The notes under the pieces are model-generated. The model saw only the letters and a program-made list of their open reading frames with translations. It was not told where the DNA came from and did no database searches. Positions 55,306-64,000 of a DNA stretch of 64,000 bases are shown here, piece after piece (the first letter of the stretch is position 1; the number at the start of each line of letters is the position of its first letter). This DNA is from Neohoeflea coraliihabitans (GTDB lineage: Bacteria > Pseudomonadota > Alphaproteobacteria > Rhizobiales > Rhizobiaceae), in assembly GCF_019334345.1 (NCBI RefSeq), contig NZ_JAHWQX010000003.1, positions 434,001 through 498,000 on the forward strand, read 5' to 3'. A program made the translations under genes and the position numbers.

Positions 55306-56325
55306 ATGTTGAAATCATTCCTGCGCAAGGCACTTCTGGGCGTTGCCATCGCCGCGCTGCCGCTTGCTGCCATGCAGGGTCCGGCGGTCGCTGCATCGAC
55401 CATGAAGCTGGCCTCGGCAACGATCAACGACGTTCAGCACGAATGGCAGAAGGTCTTTGCCCGGGAACTGGCGGAGCGCGTCGGCGACGAGGTGAAGACG
55501 GAGATCTATCCGGCCAGCCAGCTCGGCCCGATCCCGCGCATGGCCGAAGGCGTGCTGCTCGGCACCATCGAGGCGTTCACGACACCGACCTCGTTCATGA
55601 CCAATGTCGATCCGCGGTTCCAGGCATTCGATGTGCCGGGCCTGTTCAAAACCCCCGAGGATGTCGACCGGGCCATCCATGATGCGGATTATCGTGATCA
55701 TCTGGAGACAATGTTCCTCGACAAGGGCCTGCGGGTCATCGGTGCGATCTACAACAGCCCCACCGTGGTCTTCACCATGGAGCCGGTGACCAGCCTCGCC
55801 GACATGCAAGGCCTGAAAATCCGCACCTTCGCCTCACCGATGCAGGTCAAGCCGATGGAGCAACTGGGCGCCAGTGCATTGCCGCTGGCCCTGTCGGAAG
55901 TGGTGCCGCAACTGGAAAATGGCGGTCTCGACGGCCTCTTGGTCGGCATGCCGATTCTGACGGCCTTCAAGTTCTACGATATCGGCAAGAACATCACCGA
56001 TCTGCGTTTTGCCGAGATCGTCTCCGTCACGGTCGTCAACGAGGCGTGGTTCCAAAGTCAGAGTGACGAAGTGAAAACCGCGATCATCGAGGCAGGACGC
56101 GCCGCGGAAACCGAGGTGTTCCCGTGGGGGGTCGAGAATGTCGAGCGGACCTACAAGATCTGGAGCGACAATGGCGGTACCATCAACCAGCTTTCCGATG
56201 AAGAGCAGGCGAAGATGGAAGAGGATTTCGCAGCCTTGGCAACGTCCCTGGTCGATGCCGACCCGGCGGTGAAGGCGGAATATGAGAAGCTGAAAGCGCT
56301 GGTTGACGCCGGCGGCAAGGAGTAA
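55306..56325 (+). CDS. TRAP transporter substrate-binding protein (DctP/TAXI-like, DctP type)
   Basis: The 339-residue periplasmic protein has signal peptide 1-28 (cleavage after 'PAVA') and DctP-type landmarks: 'WQKVFARELAERVGDEVKTE', 'YPASQLG', and the carboxylate-clamp Arg region 'LADMQGLKIRTFASPMQVK'. The conserved Arg in KIR fits an organic acid ligand. It closes the plus-strand catabolic operon, so the substrate is probably the aromatic or heterocyclic acid degraded by the cluster. Confidence 0.92.
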   Translation: MLKSFLRKALLGVAIAALPLAAMQGPAVAASTMKLASATINDVQHEWQKVFARELAERVGDEVKTEIYPASQLGPIPRMAEGVLLGTIEAFTTPTSFMTNVDPRFQAFDVPGLFKTPEDVDRAIHDADYRDHLETMFLDKGLRVIGAIYNSPTVVFTMEPVTSLADMQGLKIRTFASPMQVKPMEQLGASALPLALSEVVPQLENGGLDGLLVGMPILTAFKFYDIGKNITDLRFAEIVSVTVVNEAWFQSQSDEVKTAIIEAGRAAETEVFPWGVENVERTYKIWSDNGGTINQLSDEEQAKMEEDFAALATSLVDADPAVKAEYEKLKALVDAGGKE

Positions 56326-56340
56326 CGCAGCGATGCCGGC

Positions 56341-56772
56341 CTATTCGCATTCCAGTCTCGCATGGTCACCGGAGGGCGCGCAGTCGACGCTGCGCTCCCT
56401 GGCGGCGGCGCGGGCGAGGCTGAATGCGGCGCGCGTCTCGTATGCCCGGCCGGCAAATCCGCACCACAACTTTTCGACCGGCATGTTGTCTTCACCGGCA
56501 TTCAGCAACGAGAATGTGCCGCTTTCGGGATCGAACCAGAGGGCGAAGGTGGAGCGCGCGCCGGGGGCGATGGTGCCCATGTCCTTTGAGTACCAGTGGG
56601 CGAGCTCTGCGGTGCAGGACAACACTTCGGGCGAGGCATTGGATACCGTCAGCGGCGCTTCGACCAGCCCGTCGGTGCCACGCCGGACTTCGATTTCACG
56701 CAATTCCACCGCCGCGGCGGGGGAGGACAGCCAAAGCATGGCAATGCAACATAGTGGAGGAGTGATTTTCAC
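56341..56772 (-). CDS. small exported Cys-containing protein, hypothetical
   Basis: The 143-residue product from GTG has a signal peptide (about 1-21, cleavage after 'SSPAAA') and four Cys in the mature part (contexts 'LSCTAEL', 'KLWCGFAG', 'VDCAPSG', 'LECE'), likely two disulphides. The predicted beta-rich body ('APLTVSNASPEVLSCTAELA', 'GARSTFALWFDPESGTFSLL') recalls small periplasmic immunoglobulin-like or chaperone-like domains. No family is recognised. It is the only minus-strand gene between the TRAP and BMP operons, convergent with the former and divergent from the latter. Confidence 0.6.
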   Translation of the reverse strand: MKITPPLCCIAMLWLSSPAAAVELREIEVRRGTDGLVEAPLTVSNASPEVLSCTAELAHWYSKDMGTIAPGARSTFALWFDPESGTFSLLNAGEDNMPVEKLWCGFAGRAYETRAAFSLARAAARERSVDCAPSGDHARLECE

Positions 56773-56854
56773 AGAGACAACCCAATAAAAAGAACAGGAT
56801 AGATGTAAATTCTGCACACTTTATGCAACGAATCCAGAACCTAAAGAGGCGAAT

Positions 56855-57883
56855 ATGAAAAAGCTAATCATGACTACGGTGAGCGCTCTTGCTGTTCTCG
56901 GCATGAGCTACAGCGCAACCCTTGCGGCGGACGTGGAGGCCATCGCCATCCTGACGCCGGAAGAAGGCACCGACTACGGCTGGAACCAGCAGGGCGTCGA
57001 TGCGGCGCGTGCGGCTGCCGAGAAGGCCGGCGTCGAACTGATCGTCGCCCAGGGCCTTGGCTATGGCGATGTGCGCCCGACGCTGCGCGAACTGGCCGAG
57101 GAAGGTGCGGATCTGATGATCGCGCATGCCAGCGGCTACAACACGTCGGCTCCGGAGATCGCCGAGGAAACCGGTGTTGCGGTGGCCATCGTCGACACGC
57201 CGGAAGCGCTGAAGCAAGGCCTGATCGCCGATTACACGCTGTCAGGACATGAAGGCGCCTATCTGGCCGGTGTTCTCGCCGCCAAGACGACGCGCTCGAA
57301 GACGGTTGGCGTTGTCGTGTCCGGTGAGCCGCCGTCCTGGAACTCGCAGTCGGCCGGATTCGCCCAGGGCGTGAAGGCCACCGATCCCGACATCAAGGTG
57401 ATCTATGCGGTGATCGGACCGGCGGCCTATTCCGATGCGGCCGGCGGCAAGCGCGTCACCGAAAGTGTCATCGCTGCCGGCGCCGATGTCATCTTCGGCC
57501 AGGGCAATGGCTCGAGCTTCGGCATGCTGCAGGCGGTGGAAACCACCAAGGCGGCCGACGGCGAAAAGGTGATGTTCATCGACGTGATCGGCGACAAGTC
57601 CTCGATCGACAAGGGCTATCTGCTCTCCTCGGTGATCTGGGACATCGAACCGGTCTACTCCGCGATGATCCAGGATCTGAAAGACGACACGTTTGGCACC
57701 AAGTCCTATGCCATCGGCATCAAGGATGATTCCGTGCGGCTGTTGAAGACCCCGCAGGTCGACGAGGCCGTCTGGGAAGAGGTGCAGGCCGTGCGCGAAA
57801 AGATGGTCTCCGGCGAATTGTCGATTGATCCGGTGTTCGACGCCGCCGAAGTGCGCAAGCTGATGAGCGAAGTCGAAGAATAG
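56855..57883 (+). CDS. BMP family ABC transporter substrate-binding protein (PnrA-like)
   Basis: The 342-residue periplasmic or lipid-free binding protein has signal peptide 1-24 (cleavage after 'TLA') and a BMP/PnrA fold: 'TPEEGTDYGWNQQGVDAARA' near residue 34, 'LSGHEGAYLAGVLAAKTTRS', 'GAADVIFGQGNGSSFGML'-like region and 'MFIDVIGDKSSID'. Known BMP proteins bind nucleosides, riboflavin or related heterocycles. Here the transporter genes lead straight into pyridoxolactonase and pyridoxamine aminotransferase, so a B6 vitamer or pyridoxate-type ligand is likely. A strong stem-loop follows the gene, as is common for highly expressed binding proteins. Confidence 0.9.
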   Translation: MKKLIMTTVSALAVLGMSYSATLAADVEAIAILTPEEGTDYGWNQQGVDAARAAAEKAGVELIVAQGLGYGDVRPTLRELAEEGADLMIAHASGYNTSAPEIAEETGVAVAIVDTPEALKQGLIADYTLSGHEGAYLAGVLAAKTTRSKTVGVVVSGEPPSWNSQSAGFAQGVKATDPDIKVIYAVIGPAAYSDAAGGKRVTESVIAAGADVIFGQGNGSSFGMLQAVETTKAADGEKVMFIDVIGDKSSIDKGYLLSSVIWDIEPVYSAMIQDLKDDTFGTKSYAIGIKDDSVRLLKTPQVDEAVWEEVQAVREKMVSGELSIDPVFDAAEVRKLMSEVEE

Positions 57884-57902
57884 GCTCGCAGCTCTAGCCA
57901 AA

Positions 57903-57926
57903 GGAGAGGGGCCGGGGCCCCTCTCC
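57903..57926 (+). other. intercistronic stem-loop after the binding-protein gene
   Basis: A perfect palindrome: 11-bp arms GGAGAGGGGCC/GGCCCCTCTCC around GG, 19 bases after the stop, no T-run. Probably protects the upstream message from 3' decay and lowers expression of the ATPase and permease genes. Confidence 0.7.
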
Positions 57927-58010
57927 AAGCTTTCAGTTCCAGGGGCAGGATCGGGCGCCAGAGACGGGGCCGCCAGGCGATCCGCACGCATACCAGAATC
58001 GGATGGAGAC

Positions 58011-59579
58011 ATGCTCTCTCCCGCGCATCATCCCGGCGAAGCCGCGCCGATCATCGAGCTGGACGGCGTAACCAAGCGCTTTCCCGGCATCATCGCCAAT
58101 GACAGCGTCGATCTGGCCCTGCGGCCCGGCGAAGTGCACGTGCTGCTCGGCGAGAATGGCGCCGGCAAATCGACATTGATCGGCATGCTGTCGGGGCTGT
58201 TGCAGCCTGATGCCGGCCAGATCCGCATTGACGGCAAAGTGCAGAGCATCGGTTCTCCGAGCCAGGCGCTCGGCCACGGTATCGGCACGGTCTTTCAGCA
58301 CGCGATGCTGGTTCCCACGCTGACGGTCGCCGAAAATCTTCTGCTTGGCGGACCGTGGTGGCGGCGCCCGAACAAGGAGGGTCTGGTCGAAAAGGTCGAG
58401 ACCCTGGCGCAGCAGCTCGGCATGCGCATCAAGCTCGATGCGCTGGCGGCGGATCTGTCGCTCGGCGAGCAGCAGATGGTCGAGATCCTGCGCGCCCTGT
58501 TGCGCGGCAGCCGGGTGCTGATCCTTGATGAATCCACCTCGATGCTGTCACCGGCAGGGGTCGAGGAACTTGGCGCCCTGATGCGGCGGCTGGTCGAACG
58601 CGGCATGGCGCTGGTGTTCATCACCCATAAATTGCGTGAGGCAACGGCCTTCGGCGACCGTATCTCGGTGCTCAAGCTTGGACGCAAGGTCGGCGAGATC
58701 GAGCCCGGGCGGTTCCGCGAGCTCGACGAGGACACGCTGATGGCGGAGATCGTCGAGATGATGTTCGGCATCCGCAGCGATGATCCCGAGAGCGTGGCGC
58801 AGGTGCCGGGCCCGGTCGATGACACGATCGCGCCGCTCTTTTCGGTTCGCGACCTGGCGCTGCCCGCCGGGCCGAATGCGCCGGGCCTGAGCGAGATCAG
58901 CTTCGATGTCCGGCCGGGCGAGATCCTCGGCATTGCCGGGATCGATGGCAACGGGCAGAAGCAACTGGCCGAAGCGCTGGCGGGGCAGCGGGCTGATGCC
59001 GAGGGGTCCATCACACTGGACGGTGCGGCAATCGACGGTCTGACGGTCGGCGGACGGCGGGCGCGGGGGCTGCGTTATCTGACCGATGACCGGCTGGGCG
59101 AGGGCACCGTCGGCAGCTTTCCCGTAGCAATCAATTTTTTCATCAAGGAGGTCGGCGCGCCGCCGTACTGGAAAGGCGCGTTCGAGCGCGGCGCGGCGAT
59201 CGATCAGCGCGCCGCCGAGCTGATCAAGGACTACGACGTGCGCACGCCGAGCCGGCAGACACCAATCGGGCAACTGTCCGGCGGCAATGTGCAGAAGGTG
59301 GTGCTGGCGCGCGAACTGGCCGAGGGCGCGCGCGTGGTGATTTACAACAAGCCGACCTATGGCCTTGATCTCAACAACACGCTGAGCATCCGCCAGCGCA
59401 TCCGCGAAGTGGCGGCGCAAGGCAAGGCGGTGATCCTGATATCCACCGAGCTTGAGGAAGTGCTGGGTCTTGCCAACCGCATCGCGGTGATGGCGGAGGG
59501 GCGCATTACCGGATTTGTCGATAACGGTCCGGACGCGCGCATGAATGTCGGACGGCTGATGATCGGAATCTCGCAATGA
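58011..59579 (+). CDS. ABC transporter ATP-binding protein, tandem domains (BMP/nucleoside type)
   Basis: The 522-residue protein is a tandem ABC ATPase. Domain 1 (1-260) has Walker A 'GENGAGKST', signature 'LSLGEQQMVEI' and Walker B 'RVLILDESTSML'. Domain 2 (about 275-522) has the degenerate Walker A 'GIAGIDGNGQKQLAEAL' and signature 'LSGGNVQKVVLARELA', as normal for sugar/nucleoside importers of this kind. It energises the two permeases that follow. Its stop overlaps the first permease start. Confidence 0.92.
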   Translation: MLSPAHHPGEAAPIIELDGVTKRFPGIIANDSVDLALRPGEVHVLLGENGAGKSTLIGMLSGLLQPDAGQIRIDGKVQSIGSPSQALGHGIGTVFQHAMLVPTLTVAENLLLGGPWWRRPNKEGLVEKVETLAQQLGMRIKLDALAADLSLGEQQMVEILRALLRGSRVLILDESTSMLSPAGVEELGALMRRLVERGMALVFITHKLREATAFGDRISVLKLGRKVGEIEPGRFRELDEDTLMAEIVEMMFGIRSDDPESVAQVPGPVDDTIAPLFSVRDLALPAGPNAPGLSEISFDVRPGEILGIAGIDGNGQKQLAEALAGQRADAEGSITLDGAAIDGLTVGGRRARGLRYLTDDRLGEGTVGSFPVAINFFIKEVGAPPYWKGAFERGAAIDQRAAELIKDYDVRTPSRQTPIGQLSGGNVQKVVLARELAEGARVVIYNKPTYGLDLNNTLSIRQRIREVAAQGKAVILISTELEEVLGLANRIAVMAEGRITGFVDNGPDARMNVGRLMIGISQ

Positions 59580-60691
59580 GCGCTCAGGATATCTCCACAC
59601 GCCCCAGCACCACCGAGGCAGCGCCGGAAGGTGAGGCCGGGCAGCCGGCGACCCCGGCGGCGCGCGGCGTCGGCAAGCGCCTGGCGATGACCGTCGGCCC
59701 GGTGCTGGTCGCCCTGGCGCTGGCCGGATTGCTTTTGATGGCGCTCGGCGTCAATCCGCTGACCTACTATACCTATGTGATCGAGCGCGGGCTGTTGTCG
59801 CCGAGCGGCGTGCAGCAGACGCTGACGCGCATGGGGCCGCTTCTGTTTCTCGCTGCCGGGCTGATCGTGTCGTTCCGGGCCGGAATCTGGAATCTTGGCG
59901 GTGACGGGCAGTTCCTGCTCGGTGCCGTCGCGGCGGCGGCCAGCGCGCCGCTGCTGGCGATGATCATGCCGGCCGGTTTCGCCGTGGCGATCGCGTTTGT
60001 CATTGCCATTGTCGTGGCCATGCTGTGGTCGCTGGTGCCGGCCCTGCTCAAGGGCTATCAGGGCGTCAACGAGATCATCACGACGCTGATGATGACCTTT
60101 CTCGGGGCTTCGCTCGCCAATGTACTGGTCAAGCTGATCTTTCTCGATCCCGGCACGACGGTGCCGCAAACCCGCACCCTGCCGGTCGCCGACCGGTTGC
60201 CGCGGCTGTTCGACACGACGATTTCAAGCGGGCTGCTGTTCGGGCTGGCGGCGATCATCGCCGTGCATCTGATGATGGTGAAAACCTCGTTCGGTCTGAA
60301 ACTGCGCATCGTCGGTGCCAATCCGCGCGCCGCGATCCATGCCGGTCTGAGCGTGCCGAAGCTGACAGTCGCGGTGTTTGCCCTGTCAGCGGGACTGTGC
60401 GGCATCGCCGGCGCGCTGGATGTGCTCGGCGTGCAGGGCAATGTGCGGGCCGACTGGAACCCCGGCTATGCGCTGACGGTGATCCCGATGGTGTTCCTGG
60501 CGCGCTTCAACGGCTACGCGTCGATCGCCTTTGTCGGGCTGTTGTCGGTCCTGTCGATCGGTGGCGAAAGCGCGGCGCGACGGCTCGGCGTGCCCAATGA
60601 TTTCACACTTCTTCTGGTGGCCATCGTGCTGATCGTGTTGGCGATCGCCGAATATATCGATCACCGGCTGAGCAAGGCGGCGAAGGTTTGA
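59576..60691 (+). CDS. ABC transporter permease (BMP/nucleoside type, subunit 1)
   Basis: The 371-residue protein has a 35-residue hydrophilic N-terminus and about nine membrane helices. Family motifs: 'FRAGIWNLGGDGQFLLGAVA' near residue 100, 'KGYQGVNEIITTLMM' and 'VGANPRAAIHAGLSVPKL' (coupling-helix region). It is overlapped by the ATPase gene and is followed 4 bases later by the second permease. Confidence 0.92.
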   Translation: MSAQDISTRPSTTEAAPEGEAGQPATPAARGVGKRLAMTVGPVLVALALAGLLLMALGVNPLTYYTYVIERGLLSPSGVQQTLTRMGPLLFLAAGLIVSFRAGIWNLGGDGQFLLGAVAAAASAPLLAMIMPAGFAVAIAFVIAIVVAMLWSLVPALLKGYQGVNEIITTLMMTFLGASLANVLVKLIFLDPGTTVPQTRTLPVADRLPRLFDTTISSGLLFGLAAIIAVHLMMVKTSFGLKLRIVGANPRAAIHAGLSVPKLTVAVFALSAGLCGIAGALDVLGVQGNVRADWNPGYALTVIPMVFLARFNGYASIAFVGLLSVLSIGGESAARRLGVPNDFTLLLVAIVLIVLAIAEYIDHRLSKAAKV

Positions 60692-60695
60692 ACCC

Positions 60696-61631
60696 ATGAG
60701 TGATCTCTTCACGACAGTCTTTCTCGGAGCCTTGTTTTTCGGTGCGGTGACGGCCGCGGTGCCGCTGCTGCTCGCGGGTCTCGGCGAACAGATGTCGGAA
60801 AAGGCAGGCGTGCTGAATATCGGCATTGAAGGGATGATGATCTTCGGCGCCTATACCGGCTTTCTCGGCGCCTATCTGTCGGAATCGCTGTGGCTCGGCT
60901 TTGCCACCGGCATGCTCGGCGGCATATTCGTCGCCCTGATCATGGTCGTCCTGTGCGTGCGCTACGGGCTCAATCAGATCGTCATCGGCATCGGTCTGAC
61001 CCTCGGCTTTGAGGGGCTGACGGCGCTTCTGCACCATTTCCAGTTCTCGCGCACCTATCCGCGGCTGCCGGCCGCCGAGCCATTTCCGATCCCGATCCTC
61101 GCCGATATTCCGGTGCTTGGGCCGGCGCTGTTTCGGCATCACCTGATTGTCTATCTGGCGCTCGTGCTGGTCATCGTGATGAGCCTTCTCTACCGGCGCA
61201 CGCAGCTCGGTCTCAATCTGCAGGCGGCCGGCGATAAACCGGCGGCGCTCGATGTGGCCGGGGTCGATGTGTTCCGCACGCGCACCATCGCCGTCGTGTT
61301 CACCGGCGCGATGGCAGGTCTTGGCGGCGCCTATCTCGCCAATATCGGCGCCGGTCTGTTCGTGCCGTTCATCACCAATGGCGCCGGTTTTCTCGGCATC
61401 GTGCTCGCCATGCTGGCGCGCGGCCGGCCATTGTGGGTTCTGTTGGGGGCCATGCTGTTCGGCATCTGCCTGGGCCTGACCACGGCGCTGCAGGTGGCCG
61501 GCATCAATATCCCGACCGATGTGATCCAGATGATCCCGTTCCTGGCCGTGATGGCGATGCTGGTGGCGTTCGGGCGCCGCTCGAGCCTGCCGGCCGCGCT
61601 GGGCCTGCCCTATGAGCGCGGCGCGCGCTGA
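60696..61631 (+). CDS. ABC transporter permease (BMP/nucleoside type, subunit 2)
   Basis: The 311-residue protein has about eight membrane helices, with 'LAGLGEQMSEKAGVLNIGIE' at the N-terminus, 'RYGLNQIVIGIGLTLGFEGL' and 'AAGDKPAALDVAGVDVFRTR' (coupling helix). It completes an importer of binding protein, ATPase and two permeases. The 4-pyridoxolactonase gene begins 53 bases downstream behind AGAGGAG, so transport and B6 catabolism are probably on one transcript. Confidence 0.92.
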   Translation: MSDLFTTVFLGALFFGAVTAAVPLLLAGLGEQMSEKAGVLNIGIEGMMIFGAYTGFLGAYLSESLWLGFATGMLGGIFVALIMVVLCVRYGLNQIVIGIGLTLGFEGLTALLHHFQFSRTYPRLPAAEPFPIPILADIPVLGPALFRHHLIVYLALVLVIVMSLLYRRTQLGLNLQAAGDKPAALDVAGVDVFRTRTIAVVFTGAMAGLGGAYLANIGAGLFVPFITNGAGFLGIVLAMLARGRPLWVLLGAMLFGICLGLTTALQVAGINIPTDVIQMIPFLAVMAMLVAFGRRSSLPAALGLPYERGAR

Positions 61632-61636
61632 CTTGA

Positions 61637-62491
<855 letters not shown>

Positions 62492-62514
62492 GCTGACACG
62501 CGAAGGAGACGACG

Positions 62515-64000
<1,486 letters not shown>

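Overview
The window is ordinary high-GC alphaproteobacterial chromosome, most likely Hyphomicrobiales (rhizobia-like). The reasons are the gene order uvrA-ssb-marC-gyrA-coaD-ppi-ppi-queA-tgt, a glnB-glnA pair behind a sigma-54-type promoter, GAAC-N7-GAAC LexA boxes upstream of uvrA and ssb, a bioY-bioM-bioN biotin importer, and a vitamin B6 catabolic set very close to what is known from Mesorhizobium loti. No tRNA, rRNA, CRISPR array, insertion sequence or prophage gene was seen.

Region 1 (1-9.8 kb): the end of a DUF2336 gene, parE, an exported alpha/beta hydrolase, then a co-directional block: a HAD-UbiA fusion resembling decaprenyl-phosphate phosphoribosyltransferase, a DprE1-like FAD oxidoreductase, a small ArnE-like membrane protein, an extended SDR and a class-III aminotransferase. 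The block looks like a lipid-linked pentose pathway, possibly leading to an amino sugar. It ends at a bidirectional terminator.

Region 2 (9.8-33.6 kb): mostly housekeeping. It holds glnA/glnB, nnrD, a DUF72 protein, an MscS channel, uvrA, PAP2 and DUF1206 membrane proteins, ssb, marC, gyrA, a 52-residue membrane microprotein, coaD, two cyclophilins, queA, tgt (apparently lacking most zinc ligands), a DUF4864 protein, bioYMN, a quinone oxidoreductase and a TetR regulator.

Region 3 (33.7-41.4 kb): a probable valine/branched-acid catabolic operon divergent from the TetR gene across a perfect palindrome: SDR, ACAD10-like phosphotransferase, mmsA, isobutyryl-CoA dehydrogenase type ACAD, 3-hydroxyisobutyryl-CoA hydrolase, mmsB, and a metallo-beta-lactamase-fold hydrolase.

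Region 4 (41.4-64 kb): an accessory catabolic region. On the minus strand, a FadR-type GntR regulator precedes pyridoxine 4-oxidase, a fragment of an FAD-linked oxidase, a frameshifted amaB-type aldehyde dehydrogenase and an amaA-like FAD oxidase. Divergently on the plus strand lies an unassigned cluster: GMC oxidoreductase, gentisate-dioxygenase-like cupin, LVIVD beta-propeller, RidA, GST, 3-hydroxyacyl-CoA-dehydrogenase-like protein and a complete TRAP transporter. TGGTTGA motifs repeat in both of its promoter regions. It is followed by a BMP-type ABC transporter running directly into 4-pyridoxolactonase, pyridoxamine-pyruvate aminotransferase and the start of pyridoxal 4-dehydrogenase, cut by the window end. 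The best candidates for new biology are this ABC transporter as a vitamin B6 importer and the cupin/LVIVD/RidA/GST cluster.
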